Assembly: GCF_003073045.1 (NCBI RefSeq) | Contig: NC_037590.1 | Location: 9,877,042-9,941,041, forward strand | Reading direction: 5' to 3' | Origin: Pomacea canaliculata | Lineage: Eukaryota; Mollusca; Gastropoda; Architaenioglossa; Ampullariidae | Length of the DNA: 64,000 nucleotides | Part shown: piece after piece, positions 35,790 through 50,054 of the stretch | How the letters are laid out: each line of letters opens with the position of its first letter | How positions within the stretch are numbered: position 1 is the stretch's first letter | The notes under the pieces: generated by a model | The model's input: the letters and a program-made list of their open reading frames with translations, nothing else | What the model was told of the DNA's origin: nothing | Database searches by the model: none | Position numbers and translations under genes: made by a program

Positions 35790-35795
35790 AATAAA
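35790..35795 (+). terminator. Poly(A) signal of nucleolin
   Basis: AATAAA about 270 bases after the stop codon, followed by AGTTTGTAAAAAC and a GT-rich TCTGTCTGTATG stretch, the usual arrangement of hexamer and downstream element. Confidence 0.8.
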
Positions 35796-38700
35796 AGTTT
35801 GTAAAAACATTTATGTGCAAACATTCTGTCTGTATGCATGGTTACTCAAATCGATAGCATACAAAATCCTGTTATACGACAGAAATTTAAGCACACGTCG
35901 CGACTGCAACTGGACTTAGCCAGAAAGCTTGCAAATATGATTACTAACTGGCATAAACATGTAGTAGTTATAAATTGCAAACAAGCAGGATTTTTTTTGT
36001 CAGCTTTCACGTCTGTCATGTACTCAAAACGACAGGTATAGGTCAAATGAAAAGCCGATGACCCGTAAGAGACCTAGAAGTAAATGCTTGTTAAAACGCC
36101 ACTAAAACTTTGACCATTCGCATTTCTAAGGGTGGGTTGCTACGCACGCTAAGAACTATTGCTGTTGCCAATCATTACAATGACTTGAGATGTTAGTCCA
36201 GTTTCCAGCACGTCTTATTTCTTGTCAAGTTTCCTCCCCTTTCAAGTGTTCCGAATGAAAAATGTTGACAGAAAACACGAACGCCTGTACCCATTCACGC
36301 GGGAAAAATCACTGGCACGAAAAAGTGACCGTACATCTTATAAATTTTTACAGACACCAAAGACTTCGGTTTCATATGCAATCTAAATGATAGTTATCAT
36401 CAACGCTGCAAGTTATTAATGTTCCTCCCCCCTACCCCCTGCTGTCATCACCCATGAACTAGATATTGCATTCTTTATTCGGTGTTTGCAAATGTGTAAA
36501 GCCTTCGCACTATATTTTGGGAGGGCCTCCTATGTGTGGGTCAAGGGGGACACGGGTATCGACGTTGAAAGTCAGCACGAAATGTACCCGAGGGCAGCAC
36601 TGGGGTCGCGTGTGAGAGAAAACTGCCGGTGATGACCGCGGTGTGCCTTCGATTGATCGCGCTACTTCCAATCTCACTCCCCCTCCACGCCCCCGTAACT
36701 GACAGTTTGTGACGCGAGACAGATTGAAGCACACGATAATTAGTGGGTTGCAAAGGACTACGTTAATGAGCTAGGCGGCTAAAAATAGATTGCATACCGT
36801 ATTCTCATCACTGAAGCTCCTTCCGTTTTCGACTCTGGTTCTTTCGGATTGTGAGTCAGTCGTTCTGTTTAAGGCCAACACTTGCTCTCTCGGTGAAAAT
36901 CGCTGGAGATAAAATATAAAACATCACCAAAACACTGTTCGGTCTTACAGTCTTACAGCAGTACCAACTACACAAAAGCACAGCTGTTAAAACCAACTAC
37001 GACCGCTGCTGAAAAAGCACAACAAACACCAGATGTGCAACATCGACGTTTTTTTTCACAAACTTGCCTACAAGTAACATCGTGTTACAGTCACACAGGT
37101 GTATCACCAACTTCCAGTACATGTCTGTGGTCCTTTTTTTGTCCAGTCCAATGCTCAAAACTGACAGTGTGAGGGCATTATTGATGTACGTGCAGCATTT
37201 ACAATAGAATTGAGGGTGACAAACGTATGAAGGATATCTAAATATGTGTAGAATTATTTTTTAATGGTAAAACGTCATTGTCAGCAGTCAGTTACAATTA
37301 TAAAGTAAAAATGTAATGCTGGAAATTAACCACCTAACAAATTACAGGAGTGTATCTTAGACAAACATTTGAAATGGGTTTATATTTTAGTGACAATGCA
37401 TGGAAAATTTACTCAAATGCGCCTACTTGGTAAAAAAGAATCAACAACGTAGACTGCAATGAACCTGATCGTTAGAAATAAGATTATGATCTGGAGGAGC
37501 TTTACCTACCAGTATGTCAAATAAATTTGGTTTAGACCTTTTTTTTTTTAACTTCAGTTGAAGCAAATAAAGTTGAAATCCGCAGAGCTGTATTAAAAAT
37601 TCAGCCGTTTCATTATCTTGGGTAAAAAATAACATACTGAAGATGACAATCCAAGCGATGTTGCTTTATTTGACTAGGGTTGCTGAAGTGACTGATACAA
37701 ATACTATTTGTACACAACACCACTCTCCTCCGTAGCGGGTATTTTTCTTCTGTCATCGAAGTAGCAGGTGAGAATGCCGATGTTTGAATGCTTACATTTT
37801 AAAAATTAAACATAGTTATGTACTCGTATTTTGGGGATGATTGTTTTAAAATAAACTTAACCTGATCATAATGAAAAACATGTTTCACTCGTGTCGGCAT
37901 TTAATTTATTAGCGATTGGGAGATGTAGGGGAGGAGGGGTAGGGGAGTTGATAGTAGCGGGATCGCAGTATTGAAATGCTCGATAATAGTATATCAAGGG
38001 CTGTAACCAATGAAATTTCATTATTTATAATCGTAAAAATTTCCTCAAAAAAAAAAAAAAAAAAAACAAAAAAAAAAGCTAATGGCGTACATCTCAAACC
38101 AGGTAACGAGTGCATAGGATAATGTTTACAGAATAATAAATAAAAAATGTGGTGGAGAAGAAATTTACCAACCGCCGACTGAAGCTTCAGACGTTGTCAG
38201 TGCAATTTTAAACGTTGCCTGGCGTATAGTTTCCGGTAATTAAAGCTCAAAACATGAAAGTTCACACAGTCGTAGAGTACACCTGTACCCTTTCTTCATG
38301 CACGAACCCATAAAACTGCGATCTCCCAGATTTTTTTTTGTTTGTTGCAATAATCAGTTAAGTAGATAACGCTTACAGGTGGTAATCAGGTTTTCTAAAA
38401 GTTTCGCTTTTGTACCTAAACGTTCTGCCAAGCATTTAATAAGTTCTAAATGAAAATGAGCTGAAAAATTGGCAAAAAAGAAAAAAGAAAAAAGTGCAAA
38501 CTATTAGCAGAATAATGGTCTGAAGGTAAAGCTGTCAACTTGTAACAGGCTTAGTAGTGGCGGAGCAACCAAGAAGCAGTTAAATGGCGATCTCTCCATT
38601 GCAAGATGGTATCAACAAATAGCGGCAAAGAGGCAAGTGTCAGAGTAACAACAGTATGTTTCTTTTAAGTTGCAGCTTAATGCATTCTTTTCTCACACAT

Positions 38701-41700
38701 GATAGATACTGCATACACTTAATGTTCAAATGTTTGATATAATTAAAATCTAATACTTTTATTGCTATGTAATGCAATCTTTTACAGACGTAATGTTTTC
38801 CAAGATCGAGAATGAGGTTGTTTAAGCAGTACGAATTCACCAGAATCCTATTTAATTTATTTTATTTAACACAATACCGCCTGTCAGATGTATCCTTTTA
38901 AGGCATCTTTTGCTTATGATCATAGACACTGATTCGTGACCTCGTAAAGAATTATGAAATGTTTATTTTGAACACAAGGTGTCCGAGTCCTATTTGTTTT
39001 TTAATGATTCTAAGCATTTGGAAACATATTAAAATTATTTTTGAGTCACCACAATGTTTTTTTGGCAATCGGGTGCAGCTCACATCTTTTCTCGGTGGGG
39101 CGACGTCATGAGATCACGTGACAGTGAAAGAGACTGTCTTGAAGCAGCGAAGAGTCCTGGTTTTTTTATTTTTATACCCTATTAGTTTAATCTTTTTACT
39201 GGCTAAGGGGGCGACACGAACGTACAAAATGATCTTTGTTTTGAGGGGGCGTCATAGTAAACAGGTTGATTTTACCGCTGCTTTAAGGGTATCTACCAAT
39301 TTTCAGAGGTGTGTGTTTGTTGTACCTAGTTATGAAGCAATGTTTCTTTCTAGGGTAGGACCTCCGATTTTCAAAATTTTCCAGACGGGTACCACTTTCA
39401 AATATACACACTAGTCTAGGACTTAGTCATAGTGCTCGCATGCCACCCGTCGTACCACAGCTTGAAAACCTCGGGTCTACAGCAACAACACACGAAGTGT
39501 ACGGGACGACGTGTTAGCGAGGGCCAAAGAGCTCCGCAAGTTTATGTTTTCGTCTCACAAGCACCTTAAAACGCCCTTAGTGAGAGCATTTGTAATTGAG
39601 ATATCCAGTACAGGCAGCAACTGCAAGTGCTTTTGTTGTTGTGTATTTTTTTTGGCATTTTGTGACTCCAAATTTTGGGGACCAAGGCAGAGAGGGGTGT
39701 AAAATTCTCTATGAGAGGAGCTTCAAATACTACGTCCTGTGTAATCAAAGCTCTCATTAACATCCTCTTCGACAAAGGCAAAGCTGTTAGATGTGCGACG
39801 CGAGGCACGTGAGATAGGCGGAACGACTTTGTGTTTCTGACATTAAAGAGGTCCCTGCAGACCGCTCCCGAACAGACCTTGCATCTCCTGTGGTGGCAGG
39901 CAGCTATGGAAACGGACGAGGACGATTTTACCGTGGTGATTATGTATGCATGGCTTGTATCTCCTTTAATGCTGATTAAACATCAACAACCAACCAGTTA
40001 GTATGCATGTATGTGTGTGTATATTTGTCTTGCGCGTACGAGAGTAAAGGAGCAAACTAGTATCAACTGGTATTCCGTGAAGTTAAAATAATAGTTCAAA
40101 GCCTTAGTAGAATAAAGTAAATAATAAAATCAGCTTTTGTGTAAGATTGTTATAATTACAGAAAAGACATCTCCACTCCAAGCAGAAGAAGTAGTCTTCA
40201 AGTACATCATCCATTCCAGCTACAGCGTCTTTATAGATTCTGGTCACATTCTGATACTTGGAAGCTTTGTGTCCACTTTGTGTCTGTCCTAAACATCACT
40301 AGAACCAGTCAACCCAACCATGAAAGCCCAGTTTCAGACTTCCATCTATCTCACCAATTAACTCTCTGAATCCTGGACTTTTTAACAAACAGGCAACAGC
40401 GAGTTTTTGTTAACGGTCTTCTCTCAGATCCTGATGTCACCTGTACAGGTTCCCTTTACGGCTGCTGCTTGTCTCCACTACTGTTCATACTGTGTAGTAA
40501 CAGTTGTAGAAACATTAAATTAGGATAGGAGCTGTCTTATAAAATTTGCTGATGACACTTGCTGTCACTTGTATAATAATGAACATGTTCACAGTGGCGC
40601 TCTTGATGGAAGAACATTTGCACGAGGTGAGTTCTTCTAGGCTAGTACCTACGTGAATAAATGCACGTGTCGAGTTCTTTGAAGCTCACGCGAGACCTTC
40701 CAAACCGGAAGAACATTGGCGACCAAAAAAAGAAAAAGTCCCGCTAAATGGAGGACGCTTACCAACAAGATGAGTACAGTTTGGGAGCAGACAGCATTGA
40801 CATTGAAGACCAATGTTAATATCTAATAAAAGTAAATGCAGATACCCTTTAAAACGCCTTCATTCAAGAAGCGTCATTCTCCGGGTGGAGAAGAGAGAAG
40901 CTTCTTATTTATTGCACTTCCTGTCTTCGCAGATAAAGATCTCTGTTTTCTTAGAAAAATAGGTTTTACATTTCATTTTATAGATATACATAGTAAACAT
41001 TCACACAAATATCTGATGTTTCCTAACTCAGTGACACAGTTTGATTATATGTATACATATATCCTTGAGATCTTTAACATGAACAGAGCTTATTGAAACA
41101 CCAAGAAAAACAAAGAAAAATGTCGAATGTCCGTGCAAGCATTTAAATCGAAGAATTTAGTTCCTCCCTTTCCGGTTTCATCAAGAGGATCAATCCTATC
41201 GCTTTCAAGACTTTACAACTCAATAATCTGTTGCAACATCTTTTGAATAGCACAACAGACTGATCTTGACTACTCTTGGCTACAAGAAAGAATAGGTGGA
41301 AAGTCACGTGCAGACAGGAACTGAAGTAATGCTAATTAGTTGATCTCAATTTCCGACTTCATCAAATCACAGACCTCATCTGTAACATCAAACACTGTCT
41401 CTACGCCATCAAGTAATATTTCCAGCAGGAATCCATATATCAAAGCACAAACTACCGACCTTCACATAGTCCTTCGTCGACTTCATAAACATGTTAACAA
41501 CATCTCTTTCATCCTCTTATTTTATTTTCGGATTCCATGTATTTCCCACCCTAGGCTATACACTCTCTATTGCACGCTGCCTTTGGTGTTTGGGAGAACC
41601 CATGGGATGCGTTCCGAATACCGATGCCGCAACAGTCTCTGACTATTTTTAACCACACTCACACACAGCCCCTTAATTAGGATCGTCCTTTATTGTTTTT

Positions 41701-44700
41701 TAACACCGTTTCAGGACATTTACATTCCACCCCCTCCAAGTCCGTCGCACGAAATCACTGGCAATTAATATTACAGGACTAAACTGATATAATGGTGTTG
41801 GACTACATTTTTTTTTAAAAATCAGACATGACTAAACTCCTTGCGAAAGATTTTTTTTTTTTATTTAAAGAGTTTCTGAAAAACGTATCCAGAGGTTCAG
41901 TGGGATCTGTTAGACAAACTTGTATTTAGAAGAGGAATAAGCTAGGGAAGCGGGTAGCCAAGTGAACTGGTGTCTGAACCTTAAAAAAAGGACAGAAGAG
42001 GACTTTTATTTTAACCAATCCAGACGAGCAGGATATCCCTCACACTGCACTCGATGCACACAGAAAGTCTATGACATACTTGCCATCATGCCTACAGTCG
42101 TCTGGGATGGACAGAACTCTCTGGGTCAGGTTTCTCGTAGAGAACTCGTAGAAATTCCGCACTTGCGGACTTGCTTCAAGAATCTCGCTGCAACCCAGGT
42201 GATGACTAAAAGAAATATGTCGACGGTTTTTGAGTATTATCTACTTAAAAAAATAAATAGTCATAAACCAACGCAGTAACATGCTTACAGTTAAACCTGC
42301 CGTCAACCACAACCAGCCACTGGTGCCAGGAACATGGCTGCCTGCCTGGGTGGTTGTCGCCGCAGCAGTTTCAGCAAGAAAAATGTTTTATCCGAACGGG
42401 TGCTCCTGGTGAGACATTCACCTGAGCTCGCATGCGCACCGAAGGACCCACACGTGCAAGTGCGGCCGTTCTGCCGCCATTCAGGCTATCGTTCGTCCGT
42501 GCACACACGCTGCAAGACGAAACCTGTCAGACGGTTTGGTGATAAACCCCAGGGGCAAGCAGGGAAATATACTGAGAGTTCGCGAGGGTTCCGAAGCTAC
42601 ATTTGTGTTCCCTGCCTAAATGGGCGCCTTCCAAATAGCCCTCCCCCTCCCCTGCCTCCAGGGGGTAGGGTGAGGTAAGACTGACGGAAGGGAAAGAGAG
42701 TGGGGGGGGGGCATCTCGCCCGCAGCCCTCCGAATGCGCGTGCGATGGCTGACATGTAAATGAATTATAATTATTGCGTTGGGATGCTCACGCGGACACC
42801 ATTTGCTTTGATATTCGGAAATCCCAGATCTGAATGACTCCCACCTCTCCATGGACATCCTCCCTCCCCCTCCCCACGTTCATGTTGCATCTGACATCGT
42901 TGCCGACCACGGTCGTTTCCTCATGATGTCACCTTCCTCACGCACACACCCCTACCCCTGCCAGTGCACAAGGCTTAAAATGAGCTTTATTTGTGCCTCC
43001 TCACGCTTTGCATCTTGGTCCAACACCTGTATTTTTTTTCCTTCTTTCCGTTATCAGCTGCAACGGTGAACGCACAACTGTGTTGAAAGGAAAGTTTAAA
43101 AAAGTAGGTGCGAATGCGATGTTTCAAACACTGCTGCCACAGGTACACCATCGTGAAGGAGGGAGTATTCTGTGAGGAGAAAGAAACCAAAAACATCGAC
43201 CCAGGAGTCAGACGGGGTTCTGGCAAGGAGAGATGATATTTCCGATGTTGCAGGGTGAAAAGCTATCAGGATGAAGAGGCTTTCTCTTTAAAAACACTGG
43301 GATGAGCAGGATGCAGATGAGTACGGAAATGGCTCACACAACTATCGCGCCACAGACGCAAAAGAGGTGTGTACATCCCTTTTCGTTTTTTTATTTTGAG
43401 AAAAATTCATCGTTCTTGAATTAAAAAAAAAGCAACGAGACTGTTTACGAGTAGTGTGTCTATTTCTTGATTATCAGAAGATACAACATGCGACTTGCTT
43501 TCGAATGTCTTCTTTATCTTACTCATTAAAATACAGTCTTATAGGGGTGTACACTCTAAAAGAGTGAATTACCAAAACAGTCCATCCTGTTTACATGCCT
43601 GAATAAATATATTCACAGGTATGCATATACAGAATGTCCCAACTTACAGGTTCCGTTGGAGGCAGTCTGTACGTGTGTTGGTAAGTCGGGACTGGGACAT
43701 GTGATTACAGTCCGGTACATGTTGAATAGCTCTCCTTTCGGGTACCGACATAAATAATAGTTTTCGGTTGGTTTTAATGTCTTTGACAATTTTTATGTAC
43801 ATGAAATAAAGTTTATGATAGTTTATAATTACAGTACAGCCACTGAACAGTTCACTTGTTACATGATATTGTCTTCGTTATTGAAAATTGTACCGATAAT
43901 AAAACGATTTATCAGGTAGGAACGAGCAACATCAGCCATTTTCTCACCTCGCTCCACTCTTTTTTTCACTCCATTTTTTTTAACGTGAGCATTACCAGCC
44001 GCATCACCATTGCTTTTGGTCTTAACACCCGACTTGTTAGAATGCTCATTAAAGAGAAAAACTTCTGAAAACAATTAGAAAATCACAAAGTTTTCTGGAG
44101 AACGCACAAGTAAGAATCAATCACGGTGAGAGACGGAGAGAGTTAATGTTTATGCCATGCTTACCCTTCCCTCCTGCTGTCTGTGGACATGCGAACTATC
44201 TTTGAAGACAACCCTTACGAACTACTTTTGAGCTTGAGAACAACTTTGTTCGTATTTACAGACGTTTGTAGCTGGAATGTTCGTAAGTAGGCGACTAACT
44301 GTATTTACATTTCATCCAAACGGTTCATTGCTAGGACATAAGACTTTATAACATTCAGATATGTACAAATGTTTATTTTGGTAACAGAAAGGTGCGCAGC
44401 AATGGAATACATCGTTAAATGTATCTGCTATAAATCATGAATGAATTTACTAACTATAATCTTCTACGATATGTCTTCTTTTTTTAAAAAAGCAAGCACA
44501 AGACCCAAGGACCAGAATCTGGATAGTCATCGATTTGTCGTCGGCAATGCTCCACACAGTTATCTGCTTTATCATCTCTCGCAGCAATTTTACCTTCGCT
44601 GCCAGTGCCACATCTTTCACTTTTTATTTTTCACACCTGTCTTGTCTGAAAGCACGGGAATGCAATTTTTAATTGGCAACGATACATCATCATTTTCGCA

Positions 44701-46317
44701 AGGCCACACCTCCCAGGAGCAAAAGTCTATGGGCGAGGATCAGGCAGCGGTGGATCTGATGATCCGTTTCCCAGGCGAGGGGATGACGCCATAGCACGGC
44801 CCACTAATTTCCCTCTACCCCACTCCCCCTAACCCACCCCCTAAAATACCTCTCTCTGCATCCTTTTATGAGTTCCAGCAAAACGTTTGCAAACACCCTC
44901 GGGAGACAAACACTGCTGGGGGGAAAGATAACATGGTAACCACTGGCAGCGGATTTCTTTTTCTCCATTCACAGTGCCACGGTGGGATTGGTTTGACACC
45001 ACAGCTTTGTGAAGTGTGTCTCAATGAAAGGTTTGCTGCTGCTTTTGATACCTACGTGGGCGCGTGCGTGCTTGTGTGTGTGTGGTAATGATGTGCTTAG
45101 TTTTTGTCTGAGACCCCATAATTAACGCGTTGGCGGTTAAACTGCTGTACTGGGAGCTTGATAAATGTTGCAAAGATGGAGTGTTGCACTCCATTACAGT
45201 TCCAGGAACTGACGAATCGGTTGGAACGGTAAACTTCGTCTCGCCGCAGCCTCACAAATACATTTTTGTTTTGTTTTCAACGTGTTGCAGACGGGAGCGC
45301 CTGGAGCGATCGTTCACGGCCTGACACTTCTTGGAGCTCGAGGTCATAGTGCATGCTTGAACTTGTAAATCCGTTTTTTCCAACAGTGAACTCTCGTGTG
45401 CGCATGCACATACAACGTCACAGATAACGGATCCCAACGTATCTGCAGAATCTTGGTTTCAATACCTGTACAGGTGAGTGGATTCTTTGCAGGTTTGCTG
45501 TCGATTCTTTATTTATGAAAAGTTTGCTTAGTTGTTTGTGCCTGTATGAACAAAACTGCAGACGCTTAAATGTAGCCATTTCTTTTTTATTTTCATGACG
45601 AGAGGAAGTCGTATTAAGCTAATGACCCTCTAAAACTGATCTGGCTTTAAGTTTTGACACTACTTCTGACTGCTCTTAGTGCTACATTAAGACAAAATGA
45701 GGCCAAGGAGGGCATACAATTATCATCGCACGTGTTCTTCGTGCTCACAGGTCAACCTATGCCCCTCCCACAACACACGCAAACGGAGAGAAGAGATAAA
45801 TAATGTAATACAGACACATACTTTCAGAAGACCTGAATGCATATCGTCCACTCCCTTGCACCGTTTTCCTTTTTTTTTTTCTCTCTATCCGTTATCAGCA
45901 ACATCACCACCACAGATGAATGTAAAACGCAGTTGTGGAGGTAGACGCGATGTAAGAATGAGAAGTTCCGGGTGGACCAGGCTGGCTGGCTTCATAAACT
46001 GTTCAGCGTCAACAGTTTTAGTGGATTTGTAGAAAGACAGTAATTGTACGCAGTTGAAACATGGGCTGTTTGGACCAGGATATATTTGTACTCATGTTTC
46101 ACTCACAGAAATCTGTTTCACTTGTCGAAAGCAGAGCTACAGGCGAGGGCCAAAGTCACGGTACTACACACATTTTTCTTGTCAAGAATCAGACTTGAAT
46201 TTCTGTTCACTGCTTTTTGAAAGATATGACCGCTAACACTTTTAAATGTTGCATGAGTATCATTTTTTTGTTTAGTTTGATGCTCGTGGGTTCAAGTTCG
46301 GGGACTTGGTCTTTAGT
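35796..46317. other. Gene-poor interval between nucleolin and the first mGluR-like gene
   Basis: About 10.5 kb without a convincing exon. It holds a LINE reverse transcriptase fragment (40150-40620), poly-A/poly-T runs (38049-38067, 41850-41862) and a moderately GC-rich stretch at 42300-42700 with no recognisable product. Promoter and any 5' UTR exons of the downstream receptor must lie in its right part. TTTTTTGTTTAG at about 46264-46275 could be the acceptor of a coding or 5' UTR exon. Confidence 0.5.
40150..40620 (+). mobile_element. LINE reverse transcriptase fragment
   Basis: Plus-strand frames read WILDFLTNRQQRVFVNGLLS (about 40370-40430), then DPDVTCTGSLYGCCLSPLLF and ILCSN, then KFADDT-like bases (AAATTTGCTGATGACACTTG near 40546). 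This is the palm domain of a CR1/L2-like reverse transcriptase, including the FADD motif region. The frame breaks before FADD and no complete ORF remains. Confidence 0.75.
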
Positions 46318-46353
46318 ATGTCATTTGCTATCTCAATCAGGTCACATCTAACA

Positions 46354-49300
46354 ATGCCACCCGGCTTCTTAATCGTCGGATGTCTCTTCTTGGCGACTTT
46401 GTGGGTGGGAACATCTCGGAGCGGCGAGATTCGCCCCATCGCAAATATGACCCACATCACCTGGCAACGCCCCGGTGACTTGACCCTGGGGGTCATTCTC
46501 TCTCTCAGCGTCGCCGACCCACACACCTCCTGCGGCCGGAGGCTGCGCCGCCCGTCTGCTCTTCACCGCCTTGAGTCGCTGGTGTTTGCAGTAGATGAGA
46601 TCAACAGGAGGACCGACCTCCTGCCAAACATCACCCTCGGTTTCGTCATCATGGACGACTGCTCGCTGGAGACCGTGGCGCTGCTGAGGGCGCTGCACTT
46701 CATCCAGAAGCCGCCCCCGCGATTGCTGCCAGGTGGAGACATGGAGGAAACAGGGGCTTTGCACACCTTCCGGTCTTTTCCGGTGGTAGGGGTGATCGGG
46801 GCCGAGCTTAGCGCCAGCTCCATGCAAATGGCCAGCCTGCTGTCCCCTTTTCACATACCACAGCTCAGCTACGCCTCCTCCAGCCCTCATCTCAGTGACA
46901 AGCAGCGGTACAAGTTCTTTTCCCGCCTAGTACCGTCCGATCGTCAGCAGGCGTTGCTGATCACCGACATCCTGGAGCAGTTCAACTGGACCTACCTGAC
47001 CATACTGTACTCCTACAGCGTCTACGGCCAGTCGGGGCTAAAGCATCTCTTGTCCGCCTTATCCGAAAAGAAGAATTACTGCGTGGCCACGTCCATCATG
47101 ATCGAGAGCAACTTCAAAGACGAAGACTTCGACGCGGTCATCGAAGACCTGCTGAAGATCAAGCGCTCAAGGGTGGTGGTCATCTTTGCTCTGGAAGGAC
47201 TTTCCATCCTACGGGCGGCTCAGCGCAAGGGGGTGAAAGGTGATTTCGTGTGGATAGCCAGCGACGCGGTTTTGCCGAACGTGCAGGACTTCAAGGGAAT
47301 CGAAGATGCCTCCTTGGGCATCCTGCTGGTGGGATTCTCGTCCAACCCAGTTGCCAGGTTCGAGAACGCGTTAGAACACTACACGCTGAACTCTCGGACG
47401 GAGAACCCTTGGTTTCATCTCTTCTACCAGCAAATGTTTGACTGTTCTACGGAGCTGGATTCTTCGCCAACGAACAGAACCTGCGACCGCGACTTGCCCA
47501 TCTCTGCGTCCCCCGCCTACGCTCGCAGCACCACCGTCTCGCGCGTCTTCGACGCAGTCTACGCCTATGCGCATGCGCTTCACGCGCTGACCAAAGACTG
47601 TCACCTGGCACCGCACGAGGCCAGCAGTTGTTTCACGAGCGAGCAGCTCTTCGAGACCTTAAGATCCAACACAACCGCCTTTGTAGGTGAGAGCGATGTT
47701 CCGGTCGGCTTCGATTCTCTGGGGGACGGGCCACCGATCTACCAGGTGAAAAATCTTCGCGTGGACAATGGCAAGTACAGTTTTGTGACCGTTGGGGAGT
47801 GGGATGGCCGCTTCAGATACTTTGACAAGGACCACATTATGTGGCATCCTGGTCTGCTAGAGCCCGGAGACGAAACTCCCAAGTCGTACTGCAGGTAAGA
47901 GAACAGAGAGTGAGTGTTGTGGGACCCCCGAGGTGGCTGACACCTGTACATTTTATTCTTTCCTCGCTCTCTCCACTTCATCTCAACGGGTACTTGAACT
48001 ACAGCAAACAAAATAAAATGTCAAATGATGCTTATCAGCAATATTGCGGATAAAATTAAAAACACCCATTCTCATATAGAGACAGTTACTCCATACGAAT
48101 GCAATAAAGTCGAATCAACAAAGTGTTTCTGGTATTGAAGCAGGCTATGTAAGCCATCTTGCAACCAGAGCGGAAAAACTATGAATATTTTACTGGGATT
48201 TTCCCATCGGGGACGCTTTTCTAGCAATGACATTGTCCGTTAATGTAGGAGGTCGACATGGTAATTTAGACCCTTTCCAGCAGTTTTATTAACATTAACT
48301 ACATCGATAAATGGTCCTAGACGCAACAGGGGCCATTGTTACTGCATAAAGTTTAATCATAAATGTCACGAAGTGGCCTGACATTTGTCTCCACTCTCTT
48401 GCTTTCTTTTTCTTTCTTTTCTTTCTTTATTTTTTGTTTGTTATTTGTTATTTGTTATTTTTAGTTTCAATTTTTATTTCTTTTATTTGCATATTTTCCT
48501 TGTTTTATTTGTTTTGTTTATACATTTTGATTTTTGTTCTCTTAAAATTTGTATATTTGTTTTTGTTGTTTTTTTTTTAATATTTTTTTTCCTTTTTTTT
48601 CTTGAAATCAGTCTTGAAAGTGTGTGGAAGCTTTATCAAAGTAAAAGAATCTGTGGAATATCTGGAATGCAGCGAGCAGTGCGGGGTAGGGCAGCAGGCC
48701 ATGCGGTCGTGGCCAGTGTGCTGCTGGACATGCGAGCCTTGCCGAGAGAACGAGCGCACAGTCGTGCGTGACGACCTTCCCATCTGCCAGCTCTGCCCCA
48801 TCAACCCCGACACCGGCAACTTCACCTGGCCCGACGAGGCCACGCGCACGCGCTGCGACCCCATCCCTCCGACCTTCACCTCCTTCCGCACGCTAGCGGC
48901 GTGGTGATCCTGGTGCTGGACCTGCTGGTGCTGGCGCTGACCCTCACCTCCAGCGCCCTCTACGTGCGCCAGCGCGCCACGCGCCTCATCAAGGCCAGCA
49001 GCCGGGAGCTTAGCGGCCTGATGCTGGGCGGTCACGTGGTCGCCTGCCTGCTGGTGCCGGTCTTCGTGGTGGAGCCCTCGGCCGCCTCCTGTCTGCTGGG
49101 TCACACCGGCTTCCACCTCTGCCTGACGCTAGTCTACGCTCCGCTGCTGGTCAAGACCAACCGCATCTACCGCATCTTCATGCTGGGGAGGAGAACGACG
49201 AAGAAGCCGCCTTTCGTCAGCTCGTTGGCACAGATAATCGCATCTGTCACCATCGTCGTGATGCATGTAAGTGGCCAGCTTCAAGGTGGAGCGAAGTTTA

Positions 49301-50054
49301 CAGCACACCTTGTGTGTAAGATAACTTGGTAAGGTGCTCACTATGGCACTCGCCAGGTACACTTGCTAAGTACACAAAGTGCTCGTGCATGACTGCTTTA
49401 TTTTGTTAGTTTTAAATACTGTTTTATAAATTCCTGTTTAATCTTTTCCGCTAGCATCATTTTTCTTTTTGTTGTTGTATATTCCGTTCTGCATTTTTTC
49501 TAAATTTTTGTTTCTACATTTCTGTTGCTCGCCTAATACCCATCCTATGTTTGCAGTTGGTGCTGGTCGTGGCCTGGGTATCGACAGACCCACCCAGAGT
49601 CCTGACGCGCATGCCCAACTTGAACCGGAAGTACGTTGAGCGTGTGTGCGAGGTGTCGGAGCGAGGCTTCATCCTGTCCACCGTCTTCAACCTGCTGCTG
49701 ATGGCGGCGTGCGTCGTGCACTCCATCTTCACGCGCCACCTGCCGGCGAACTTCAACGAGGCCAAGTTCATCGCCTTCTGCATCTACACCATCGTGGTGC
49801 TGTGGCTGTCCTTCCTGCCCACCTACTTCGTGGTGGACACTAGCGAGGTGCGAACCCTGTGCTTGACCCTGGCGCTGCTGGTCAACGTCATTTCCTGCCA
49901 GTGCTTCCTGTTCCTCACCAAGCTGTACGCCGTGTACCGGCTTCCGGTCTCCGCGCAGCACGTGCAGTCAGGGTCATCAGAATCAGACAAACGCACCGAG
50001 GCCACGTTCCTGAGGGAGCCGAACCACGCAGCCATAGTGCCCTCGAAGCTGTGA
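46354..50054 (+). CDS. Metabotropic glutamate receptor-like class C GPCR (receptor A), 3 exons
   Basis: Plasma-membrane receptor that couples extracellular ligand, probably glutamate, to G proteins. Exons 46354-47894, 48673-49266, 49557-50054; about 880 residues, as usual for mGluRs. A signal peptide (MPPGFLIVGCLFLATLWV) is followed by the Venus-flytrap domain in one exon, a cysteine-rich domain with all nine cysteines (CSEQC...CCWTCEPC...CQLC...TRTRC), seven membrane spans and a short tail. Class C hallmarks: NFNEAKF before TM6 and TKLYAV after TM7. Pocket residues of mGluR1 appear kept: Arg (ALHRLE), Ser (LSASS), Ser for Thr188 (YASSS), Asp (VPSD), Tyr (VYGQSG), Asp (IASDAV); Lys409 is not obvious. 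An in-frame ATG lies at 46318 too. One single-base shift near 48900, just before TM1, separates TLAA from VVILVLDLL. The exons are GC-rich, unlike the flanks. Confidence 0.88.
48395..48602 (+). repeat. T-rich low-complexity tract in receptor A intron 1
   Basis: About 200 bases of TTTCTTTC, TTTGTTATTTG and TTTTTATTT words without longer structure. It ends about 70 bases before the splice acceptor at 48672, so it may act as an extended pyrimidine tract, but a nearer acceptor (TTGAAATCAG, 48612) would not keep the cysteine-domain frame. Confidence 0.7.

Noticed and set aside
46281-46302. GTGGGTTCAAGTTCGGGG, a B-box-like sequence just upstream of receptor A
   Set aside because: No A box or cloverleaf at the right spacing, so neither a tRNA gene nor a clear SINE.
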